Positions 1 to 6,579 of a DNA stretch of 17,161 nt are shown piece by piece. Positions within the stretch are counted from its first letter, which is position 1; each line of letters opens with the position of its first letter. The stretch is taken from positions 1-17,161 of the forward strand of contig CAMDXD010000032.1 in assembly GCA_945877995.1 (NCBI GenBank), given 5' to 3'. The position numbers were made by a program, and so were the translations under genes. The notes beneath the pieces were generated by a model, which was not told where the DNA came from, ran no database searches, and saw nothing but the letters and a program-made list of their open reading frames with translations. The DNA is from Bordetella parapertussis. GTDB lineage: Bacteria > Pseudomonadota > Gammaproteobacteria > Burkholderiales > CAIKXV01.

Positions 1-217
1 GGAAGTCTTCCGCGACCGGGCCTGACTTTCCGAAGCCGCGCTGGTCGATGCGGATCATCCGGTAGCGGCGCGAGAAGTGTGGCACCCAGGCGCGCCACGC
101 GTCGAGGTTTTCGGTGAACCCGTGCACGAACAGCACGGTCTCGGGCGTGGCCCACGCGTCGGTATGGTCGTCGATCGCGTAGAACAGTTTCGTGTCTGGC
201 AGTTCCAGGAAAGGCAT
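1..217 (-). CDS. Alpha/beta hydrolase, N-terminal part (cut by window edge)
   Basis: The first 72 residues of an alpha/beta-hydrolase-fold enzyme are present; the rest lies beyond the left edge. Visible marks are a beta-strand leading into HGFTEN (residues 32-37), the usual HG oxyanion-hole turn, and then IDQRGFGKS (57-65), the conserved D-x-R-G-x-G-x-S segment of this superfamily. The nucleophile elbow (GxSxG) and the Asp and His of the triad would lie outside the window, so the substrate cannot be guessed; esterases, lactonases and C-C hydrolases all start like this. The ATG is preceded by AAGGA about seven bases upstream. It begins only 12 bases after the stop of the upstream Bug gene, so the two are almost certainly cotranscribed, which suggests a substrate linked to the solute bound by that protein. 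Confidence 0.85.
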   Translation of the reverse strand, partial: MPFLELPDTKLFYAIDDHTDAWATPETVLFVHGFTENLDAWRAWVPHFSRRYRMIRIDQRGFGKSGPVAEDF

Positions 218-229
218 GGTCCGTTCCTT

Positions 230-1210
230 CTATTCGGGCTTGATGCCGGCGTGGCGGATCACCTTCGCCCACTTGGCGATGTCGGCGCGGATCACCTTCG
301 CGAATTCGGCAGGCGTGTTGCCCACCGGCATCGCGCCTTCGTTCGACACCAGCTTCACGAAGTCGGGCGAGTTCACCACCTGCACCACTTCGCGGTTCAA
401 CCGGTCGATGATCGACGCGGGCGTCCCGGTGGGTGCGAGCAGCCCGTTCCAGCCCAGGGCTTCATAGCCGGGCACCGACTCGCCGATCGCCGGCACGTCG
501 GGCAGCGACGGCAGCCGCTTCGGACTGCTCACGCCCAGTGCACGGATGCGTCCGGACTGGATGTGCGGCAGCGCCGAGGCGACCGAGGCAATGAAGTAGT
601 ACTGGATCTCGCCCTGGATCAGCGCGGTCAGGATCTGCGGGCTGCCCTTGTACGCGACATGGGTGCCGTTCAGCGCCGTGGTCGATGACAGCAGTTCGGC
701 GGCCAGGTGGCCGATGCTGCCGCGGCCCACTGATCCGTAGTTGAGCCTGGATGCCGGGTCTTTCGACATCGCGATCAGGTCCTGTACCGTCTTCGCGTGG
801 CTGTTGCCCGGCACCAGCAGCGTCGTCGAGACCGCACTCACCAGGGTGATCGGCGCGAAGTCGCGCACCGTGTCGTAGGGCAGGCTGGCATACAGGCTCG
901 GATTCACGACATGGGTCGGGAACACCATCAGCAGGTTGTAGCCGTCTGCCGGTGCCTTGGCAATGATCGAGGAGCCGACGATGCCGCTCGCGCCGGGCCG
1001 GTTGTCGACGATCACCTGCTGGCCGAAGCGTTCGGTCAGGCGCTGCCCGATCGCGCGGGCGAGGATGTCGGTGACGCCGCCGGCGCCCGAAGGCACGACG
1101 AAGCGGATCGGGCGGGACGGATAAGGTTCGGCGGCGCTGGCCACGCCGGGGACGAAAGGCAGCGTGGCGAGGGTGATCGCGATGACCGACGCGGCTTCAG
1201 GATTCGACAA
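230..1210 (-). CDS. Bug/TctC-family tripartite tricarboxylate transporter substrate-binding protein
   Basis: A 326-residue periplasmic solute-binding protein of the Bug family, whose characterised members bind carboxylates, amino acids or related small molecules. A hydrophobic leader ends near ASA-AE (after residue 26). The family signatures follow in order: PSRPIRFVVP (31-40), GGVTDILAR (44-52), DNRPGASGIVG (69-79), ADGYNLL (88-94), then a VAYKG hairpin in the middle and WNGLLAPTGTP towards the C-terminus. The start is a TTG preceded by GGAGGA; it is the only usual start codon between the previous gene's stop and the leader. The leader then lacks the normal positive N-terminal charge, which is odd; three arginines lie in frame just upstream of the TTG. 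It sits 63 bases downstream of another Bug gene and 12 bases before a hydrolase. The ligand is unknown. Confidence 0.93.
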   Translation of the reverse strand: MSNPEAASVIAITLATLPFVPGVASAAEPYPSRPIRFVVPSGAGGVTDILARAIGQRLTERFGQQVIVDNRPGASGIVGSSIIAKAPADGYNLLMVFPTHVVNPSLYASLPYDTVRDFAPITLVSAVSTTLLVPGNSHAKTVQDLIAMSKDPASRLNYGSVGRGSIGHLAAELLSSTTALNGTHVAYKGSPQILTALIQGEIQYYFIASVASALPHIQSGRIRALGVSSPKRLPSLPDVPAIGESVPGYEALGWNGLLAPTGTPASIIDRLNREVVQVVNSPDFVKLVSNEGAMPVGNTPAEFAKVIRADIAKWAKVIRHAGIKPE

Positions 1211-1273
1211 GGTGATCCTCCGGCGATCGGATGTGTTGATCGGCGGCTGTAGGGATGCGGCGCGCCGACCCCG

Positions 1274-2299
1274 TTACTGGGTGAACCTGGGCATCGCGCG
1301 CACTGCCTCGCCGATGCGACGCGCGTCGGCTTCCAGGAACTTCTGGAACTCCGGCGAATCGAGATAGGCCACGGGCGTGAGCACCTTCGACATCGCGTTC
1401 CGATAGTCCTCGCTGGTGGCCACCTGGCGCACCGCGTCGCGCAACTGCCGAATCACGGCATCGGGCGTGCCGCGCAGCGCGAACAGCCCGACCCAGAAGT
1501 AGAACTCGACCTTGTAGCCCGACTCGATCAGCGTTGGCGCCTCGGGGAACATGGGATTGCGCTCCGCGCCCCAGGTGGCAAACACCCGCACCTTGCCCGC
1601 CCTGACGTAGGGCGCGGCGAGCGCCGGTGGCGAAGACCACATGGTCGCGTGCCCGGCGAGCACGGCCGTCATTGCTGGCGCGCCGCCTACGTAGGGCACG
1701 TCCTGCAGGCGAATGCCGGCTGCGTTCGCGAACATCTCCATCGGGATATGCGACGGCCCGTAGACGCCCGAGTGCGAGTACATCATCTCGCCAGGCAGTC
1801 GCCGCGCCGCAGTGACGAGTTCCTTGACCGACTTCCACTGCGCGGCCGGGTTGGCCACCAGGATCGACGGGTCGGCCGTCAGGCGCGCGATGGGCAGGAA
1901 CTGCTCGCGGGTGAAGGCGGGCGCCTTCTTGAAGAGCGCGTCCACCTCGGGGAGGATGTTGTAGGACGGCAGCGTGGCGAGCAGTGTGTAACCGTCGGGC
2001 TTGGCTGCCGCGGCGGCGGTCATCCCCAGCGCGCCAGCCGCACCCGGGCGGTTGATGATCAACACCGGCTGCTTGATGAGCCTTTCCATCTGTGCCGCGA
2101 GGGGGCGCATCGCGAGGTCGGCGCCGCCGCCGGGCGGGAAGGGCACGATGACCGTGACCGGCCGCGTCGGGAAGCTGTCCTGCGCCAGTGCAGGCGCAGG
2201 CGCGGATGCAGCCAATGCGACAGCAAGTGCGGCAACCAGCGGTGGCAGCGAGATCAAGGACAGTGAACGGACCGAATGGGGCTTGCGTATCTGGATCAT
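1274..2299 (-). CDS. Bug/TctC-family substrate-binding protein, divergent ligand loops
   Basis: A 341-residue secreted binding protein. The ATG at 2299 is chosen because GGGAG lies about nine bases upstream and a normal signal peptide follows: Lys/Arg residues at 5-11, a hydrophobic core, and cleavage at ALA-QD after residue 39. A longer reading frame upstream has no leader character and runs through the intergenic region. Bug signatures are PTRPVTVIVPFPPGGG (44-59), NRPGAAGALG and PDGYTLL. Two ligand-contacting segments differ from the other five copies: the usual G-G-x-T/S-D-x-x-A-R is GGGADLAMR, and the usual VPYKG is VPYVGG. The C-terminal half (a FYFWVGLFALRGTP segment) keeps the family layout. 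It is the first gene of a minus-strand unit with the next Bug protein and an alpha/beta hydrolase. Confidence 0.92.
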   Translation of the reverse strand: MIQIRKPHSVRSLSLISLPPLVAALAVALAASAPAPALAQDSFPTRPVTVIVPFPPGGGADLAMRPLAAQMERLIKQPVLIINRPGAAGALGMTAAAAAKPDGYTLLATLPSYNILPEVDALFKKAPAFTREQFLPIARLTADPSILVANPAAQWKSVKELVTAARRLPGEMMYSHSGVYGPSHIPMEMFANAAGIRLQDVPYVGGAPAMTAVLAGHATMWSSPPALAAPYVRAGKVRVFATWGAERNPMFPEAPTLIESGYKVEFYFWVGLFALRGTPDAVIRQLRDAVRQVATSEDYRNAMSKVLTPVAYLDSPEFQKFLEADARRIGEAVRAMPRFTQ

Positions 2300-2451
2300 C
2301 GTCGGGACTCCCGATCTGGCTGCGGACGGCGCGCGACTACGAGGAAACTTCCTGCCTGATAGTAAGCGTTCTCGCAGGTGTGCGCGTGATGCCATGTTGC
2401 GATCACACCTCGCCGATGCTAGCCTGAGCGGCTCACTGTTGCGCATCGACG
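2300..2451. promoter_or_regulatory. Divergent regulatory region between a Bug gene and the tandem aldolase gene
   Basis: These 152 bases separate two divergently transcribed units and hold no gene I believe. An inverted repeat AGGTGTG (2376-2382) / CACACCT (2404-2410) spans 35 bases, with an inner GTGAT (2386-2390) / ATCAC (2402-2406) pair. For the plus strand a weak promoter is possible: TTGCGA at 2397-2402, 17 bases, then TAGCCT at 2420-2425, so the right half of the repeat would lie in the spacer. For the minus strand TACTAT (complement of 2359-2364) could be a -10 but has no good -35. A short palindrome, AGGAA-AC-TTCCT, lies at about 2342-2353. A regulator binding the repeat could control both directions; this is inference. 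Confidence 0.4.
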
Positions 2452-3912
2452 ATGCGCGGAACCGGGCCCGCCGTCATGATCGGAACACGCTTCAACGAAG
2501 ACCTCGCACAGGTCTGCCGCATCCTTGCGCAGCACCGGATGCTCGACCTCTGGGGGCATGCCAGCCTGCGCGTGCCACGGTCGGAGGTGATCGCGGTGAC
2601 GCCACGCTTCCACAAGGGCGTGCTGCCGCAGACGATCACCGGCGACGACATCCTGGTCTGCGACCTCGACGGGCGCGTGCTGGAAGGGCGGGGCGAGCTG
2701 CCGCTGCAGTTCGCGGTCGACCTCGCGCTGTATCGCGCATCGCCGAACACCGGGGCCTGCATCGCCAGTTCACCGAAGACCGCGCTGGCCGCCGGCATCT
2801 CGGGCGCGAGCTTCCAGCCGATCACCCACATGGAAAGCGAGACGCTGTTCCGCAAGCCGGCCAACCTGCCGGGCGACCTGGCGACCGGCGAAGCTGGCGA
2901 TGCCACTGCGGCCCTCGCCGCCGAACTGAAGCGCGCCGGCCTGGTGCAGCAGCGCGGGATCGCCGTCTGGACCAGCGGTGTCGATGTGTTCGACGCACTG
3001 ACCGTCGCCTACCACTATGAATACCTCGCGCAGGCGAACCTGGTGCTCGCCGGCACCGCCCGGCCAGTGGCAGCGGTCGCGCAGCCCGATTCCGAGCGGC
3101 TGTGGTCGCAATTCTCCGGGCAGCACCACTACATCGAGTTCCTGCAGTCGCTGGATCCGGGGCCGATCGCGCATCCGTGGCACGCGTTCGCCGCCGCACA
3201 TGCGCGCCCGGGCGATCCGCATGGCGAACTGAAGGCGGCGATCGCCTTGAGTTGCCGCGCGCTGTGGACACGCGATACGCTGGTCGCCTTCCTCGAGCAC
3301 ATCAGCCATCGCCTGCCCGAGCCCGACCGCTTCCTGATGAGCGCCGCGCACAGCTTCCGCGACATGCTGCCGGAACACCTCGTGCTGCTCGACTTCCGCG
3401 CCAACTGGCTCGGTGGCCCGAAGCCGCCGAACTTCAAGTGGTTCCATGCACAGCTGCTGGCCGAGCGCACCGATGCGCAGGCGGTGGTGCATACCCACGA
3501 CCTGTACGGGCGCGCCTATGCCGGATCGATCGACCGGCTGGTGCCGGCCAGCCCGATCGGCCTGCGCATCGCCACCCGTTCGCTGCCGGTGTATCCGCGC
3601 TGCGACCTGATCGTCGATGCCGAGGTGCGCCGGCAGACGCTCGATGCGCTGGGCACTGGCCCGATCGTGCACGAGGTCGGGCATGGCACCGACTTCGTCG
3701 CGACCACGCTCGAACAGGCGACGGTCGACGCGATCCAGCGCGAGCAGTTCCTGTCGCTGCACAATCTCGCCGAGCGGTTCGGCACGCCACGGCCGCTGCC
3801 TGCGGCCACGATCGAACGCCTCGCCGCGGTCGAGCCGTCCGCCGGCGACTGGTGGTGGTTCCATACGGCCGAGATCGGCGCGGTTCGCCGCAGCGCCGGT
3901 GGCCTGAACTGA
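2452..3912 (+). CDS. Tandem two-domain class II aldolase/adducin-like protein
   Basis: 486 residues, about twice the usual length, because two class II aldolase-type domains are joined (roughly 14-200 and 260-445). Domain 1 has the entry motif GHASLR (35-40). Where the family carries its zinc histidines H-x-H it has Ala105 and Ser107, and the region of the third (the usual HG) reads QRGI (167-170), so no metal site is evident. Domain 2 has HISHR (283-287), HTHD with His347 and His349, and HEVGHG (407-412) supplying the third His, so the metal site looks intact. The family's catalytic Glu is not obvious in either half. Class II enzymes cleave or decarboxylate hydroxy or keto acids. The N-terminus is uncertain: ATG at 2452 or 2476, neither with a strong ribosome site. 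An AtzG-like gene follows after 22 bases and the amidase next, suggesting one operon. Confidence 0.88.
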   Translation: MRGTGPAVMIGTRFNEDLAQVCRILAQHRMLDLWGHASLRVPRSEVIAVTPRFHKGVLPQTITGDDILVCDLDGRVLEGRGELPLQFAVDLALYRASPNTGACIASSPKTALAAGISGASFQPITHMESETLFRKPANLPGDLATGEAGDATAALAAELKRAGLVQQRGIAVWTSGVDVFDALTVAYHYEYLAQANLVLAGTARPVAAVAQPDSERLWSQFSGQHHYIEFLQSLDPGPIAHPWHAFAAAHARPGDPHGELKAAIALSCRALWTRDTLVAFLEHISHRLPEPDRFLMSAAHSFRDMLPEHLVLLDFRANWLGGPKPPNFKWFHAQLLAERTDAQAVVHTHDLYGRAYAGSIDRLVPASPIGLRIATRSLPVYPRCDLIVDAEVRRQTLDALGTGPIVHEVGHGTDFVATTLEQATVDAIQREQFLSLHNLAERFGTPRPLPAATIERLAAVEPSAGDWWWFHTAEIGAVRRSAGGLN

Positions 3913-3934
3913 AGCAACCAGGAAAGCTACGTCC

Positions 3935-4129
3935 ATGACCGACCAGGAACTCGCCGCGCAGATCAAGCTCGCGCATGGCATCGCAATCGACCCCGCTTCG
4001 GCGCTCGCCGCGGCAGGCCTCGTCGCCGGCCTCAACACCACGGTACGCGACGCGGCGACCGCGAAGCTCGCGTTCGAGGACGAGCCCTCGCACTACCTCA
4101 CGCTGCTCGCCGCGGGTGGGAAGCGATGA
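3935..4129 (+). CDS. AtzG-like (DUF4089) small amidase subunit
   Basis: A 64-residue, mostly helical protein beginning MTDQELAAQI, with a central helix-rich AASALAAAGL-type stretch and a C-terminal segment ending AGGKR. The size, the pattern of two short helices and the position directly before an amidase-signature gene match the DUF4089/AtzG family. AtzG is a GatC-like partner that stabilises the amidase AtzE in the cyanuric acid pathway. Here the neighbours are an aldolase and not cyanuric acid hydrolase or allophanate hydrolase, so the partnership is inferred but the AtzE substrate (1-carboxybiuret) is not. An AGGAAA lies about nine bases before the ATG. The stop codon overlaps the amidase start (ATGA), typical of translational coupling between subunits made in equal amounts. 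Confidence 0.8.
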   Translation: MTDQELAAQIKLAHGIAIDPASALAAAGLVAGLNTTVRDAATAKLAFEDEPSHYLTLLAAGGKR

Positions 4130-5538
4130 GCCAGGATCTCGCCGGGCTCACGCTTGTCGAACTCGCGACCGCGATCGCCGACGGCAGCATCACCTCGGTC
4201 GCGGCCACCACATGGTCGCTCGAGCGGCTACGCCGCATCGGACCGCAGCTCAACTGCATCGCAGTGCTGTCGGACGACACGGTGCTCGCGCAGGCCGAAA
4301 CGCTCGACCGCGAGCGCGCGGCCGGCAAGCTGCGTGGCAAGCTGCATGGCGTGCCGCTCGCACACAAGGACCTGTTCTATCGCGCGGGCCGCGTCGCCGC
4401 GTCGGGCAGCAAGGTGCGCGCGGGCTTCGTGCCCGACACCACCGCCACCGTGCTGGAGCGGCTCGATGGCGCCGGTGCACTCGACCTCGGCTCGTTGCAC
4501 ATGTGCGAATTCGCCTACAGCCCGACCGGCTTCAACCAGCAGATGGGCCATGCCCGCAATCCATGGGATCGCGAGCGCGTGCCGGGTGGTTCATCCAGCG
4601 GCTCCGGTGCTGCGGTCGGCGCGCGGCTGGTGCATGGATCGCTCGGCACGGATTCCGGCGGGTCGCTGCGCCACCCGGCGTCGCTGTGCGGGCTCTCGGG
4701 CCTGAAGCCGACCCAGACCCGAGTGCCGCGCTTTGGCGTGCTGCCGCTGTCGCATTCGCTCGACTGCGTCGGCCCGCTGGCGCCGGCCGCGCGCGACGTG
4801 GCACGGCTGCTGTCGGTGATCGCCGGCGCGGACGTTCGCGATGCGACCGCGTCGACGCAGCCGGTGCCCGACTACGAGTCGCTGCTCGATGGCGACATCC
4901 GCGGGCTGCGTATCGCGGTGCCGGACAACTACTACTACGACACGGTTACCGATGAAGTGCGGGCGCTGCTCGAGGCCAGCCTCGACGTGCTGCTCGCGCT
5001 GGGTGCCAGCGTGGTGCGCGTGACCGTACCAGACATCCCTCAGGTCAATTCGCTCGCCCAGCTGGTGATGGCGGTGGAAGCTGCGACGGTGCATCGCAAG
5101 TGGCTGGCGCAGCGGCGCGATGACTACGGGGCGATCGTGCTCAGCCGGGTCGAGCCCGGACTGCTGGTGCCGGCCGTGCGCTACTGCGAGGCGCTCAACC
5201 TGCGCGCGCGCATCACGTCGGAATTCATCGATGCCACGCTGGGCCAGGCCGACGTGCTGCACCTGCCGGCGGTGACCATCCCGGTGCCGACGATCGACGA
5301 GACCACCACCGATGCACCCGATCGGGTGAATGCCCGGCTCGGTGCTATCACGCATGCCACCCGAGGCATCAACTACCTCGGGCTGCCGGCGGCGAGCGTG
5401 CCGATGGGCTTCACGGCCAACGGTATGCCGGCCGGGTTCCAGCTCGTCGGCCGACCGTTCGACGAGGGCGGGCTGCTGCGCGTGGCCGATGCATACCAGC
5501 GGGTGACCGACTGGCACCGGCGGCATCCAGGGCTCTGA
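4126..5538 (+). CDS. AtzE/GatA-like amidase (amidase signature family)
   Basis: A 470-residue cytoplasmic amidase-signature hydrolase; the family cleaves amide bonds with a Ser-cisSer-Lys triad. All three residues are visible: Lys81 in HGVPLAHKD, Ser156 in GGSSSGSGAAV and Ser180 in GTDSGGSLRHPAS, followed by the usual GLSGLKPT. The N-terminal VELATAIADGSITS helix and the C-terminal LPAASVPMGF ... GMPAGFQLVGRPFDEG segment are also standard, so the chain is full length. The ATG overlaps the stop of the upstream AtzG-like gene. Partnership with a small GatC-type subunit places it near AtzE in the family, but the substrate is unknown. It is the last gene of the plus-strand unit; a GC-rich hairpin lies downstream. 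Confidence 0.93.
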   Translation: MSQDLAGLTLVELATAIADGSITSVAATTWSLERLRRIGPQLNCIAVLSDDTVLAQAETLDRERAAGKLRGKLHGVPLAHKDLFYRAGRVAASGSKVRAGFVPDTTATVLERLDGAGALDLGSLHMCEFAYSPTGFNQQMGHARNPWDRERVPGGSSSGSGAAVGARLVHGSLGTDSGGSLRHPASLCGLSGLKPTQTRVPRFGVLPLSHSLDCVGPLAPAARDVARLLSVIAGADVRDATASTQPVPDYESLLDGDIRGLRIAVPDNYYYDTVTDEVRALLEASLDVLLALGASVVRVTVPDIPQVNSLAQLVMAVEAATVHRKWLAQRRDDYGAIVLSRVEPGLLVPAVRYCEALNLRARITSEFIDATLGQADVLHLPAVTIPVPTIDETTTDAPDRVNARLGAITHATRGINYLGLPAASVPMGFTANGMPAGFQLVGRPFDEGGLLRVADAYQRVTDWHRRHPGL

Positions 5539-5549
5539 GCCGCGAAGCG

Positions 5550-5579
5550 CCCGATCGCCCGCCGCTGACGGGCCTCGGG
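5550..5579. terminator. Possible hairpin terminator between convergent units
   Basis: Between the amidase stop (5538) and the convergent deacetylase-family stop (5683) lies a GC-rich inverted repeat. The outer arms are CCCGA (5550-5554) and TCGGG (5575-5579); the inner arms are GCCCG (5557-5561) and CGGGC (5569-5573), around a 7-base loop with a small internal bulge. There is no T-run on either side, so it is not a canonical intrinsic terminator. Its place between convergent genes is the main support. The rest of 5580-5682 shows nothing I can name. Confidence 0.3.
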
Positions 5580-5682
5580 TTGACGCAAAGGGCCTCCGCC
5601 TTGGGGACTGGGCGGCAGGCAGTGCGCACCACGCCGCTGGCGACGCTCGTGGATCGAAGACCTGCAGGCGCCCGAGCGCGGA

Positions 5683-6579
5683 TCAGCTGCCCGGCACGAT
5701 CCCCGCCGGCAGCGACTCGACGTACTCGCAGATGCTTCCCGGGTGGGTCAGCCAGATCTTGTCGCGGTGCCTCAACACATGCTCGATCACGCGCCGGAAC
5801 TGGCGTGCGCGGTACGGCTGGCCGAGGATGAAGCTGTGCAGCACGAGCGGCATCACCAGCGGGCGGCGCTCGGACTCCTCGAGCAGCTCGTCGAACTGGT
5901 CGATCAGGCTCTCGCAGTAGAGCTGCGACGGCGTGCGGCGCGACACGGCCTCGAACGAATCGTTGAGCTCATGCGCATACGGCACCGACAGGATCGGGCC
6001 ATGCTTCGTCCGGAACCACACCGGCTGGTCGTCGAGCGGCCAGTCCATCATGTATCGGTAGCCGGCTTCCTTCAGCAGGTCGGGCGACTGGTGTGTCTGC
6101 GCGATGTACGGCGCCAGCCAGCCGAGCGGCTTCTTTCCTTCGTGCGTCTCGATCGCTGCGGTCGCCTCGAAGATGCATGCCCGTTCCTGCTCGGGCGTCA
6201 TGTCGCTCTGCCGCTCGACGTTGCTGCGGCCGTGGCCGACGATCTCGTCGCCGCGTTCGCGGAAGGCTGCGATCATCTCCGGGCAGTAATCATAGAGCGC
6301 GCTGTTGATAAGCAGCGCCATCGGCAGTTCGTACTTCTGTGCCATCTCGAGCAGGCGCCATGCGCCCACGCGGTTGCCGTAGTCGCGCCAGGCGAAGCTG
6401 CGGCTGTTGGGCTGCGGCGACGGGAGGCCGTAGTCGTTGCCCAGGCCTTCGCCGAACGAGAAGTGCTCGACGTTCAGCGACAGATGCACCGCCAGCCGCT
6501 TGCCGCCCGGCCATGAATAGTCGGGCCGGCGGGTGATCGCCGAGTAGTCGTAGCGGCCGTGGGTCTTCAGCTTCAGCAT
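5683..6579 (-). CDS. PuuE-like polysaccharide deacetylase-family protein
   Basis: 298 residues from an ATG with GGAG seven bases upstream. It belongs to the branch of the NodB/CE4 fold that includes PuuE, a metal-independent allantoinase recruited from polysaccharide deacetylases. Features are HGRYDYSAITRRPDYSWPGG (8-26), LNVEHF (35-40) where true deacetylases have the T-F-D-D-G metal motif, GNRVGAWRLLEM (68-79), and EIVGHGRSN (112-120) with a conserved His116. A cytoplasmic hydrolase acting on a small amide or ring compound is therefore more likely than a cell-wall deacetylase; there is no signal peptide. The start overlaps the end of the MmgE/PrpD gene by seven bases, and it is the last gene of the five-gene minus-strand unit. 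The substrate is unknown; PuuE itself is one of several possibilities. Confidence 0.87.
   Translation of the reverse strand: MLKLKTHGRYDYSAITRRPDYSWPGGKRLAVHLSLNVEHFSFGEGLGNDYGLPSPQPNSRSFAWRDYGNRVGAWRLLEMAQKYELPMALLINSALYDYCPEMIAAFRERGDEIVGHGRSNVERQSDMTPEQERACIFEATAAIETHEGKKPLGWLAPYIAQTHQSPDLLKEAGYRYMMDWPLDDQPVWFRTKHGPILSVPYAHELNDSFEAVSRRTPSQLYCESLIDQFDELLEESERRPLVMPLVLHSFILGQPYRARQFRRVIEHVLRHRDKIWLTHPGSICEYVESLPAGIVPGS

Noticed and set aside
2770..4041. A 423-codon minus-strand frame antisense to the tandem aldolase.
   Set aside because: It lies wholly opposite a gene with two recognisable domains and shows only biased composition.
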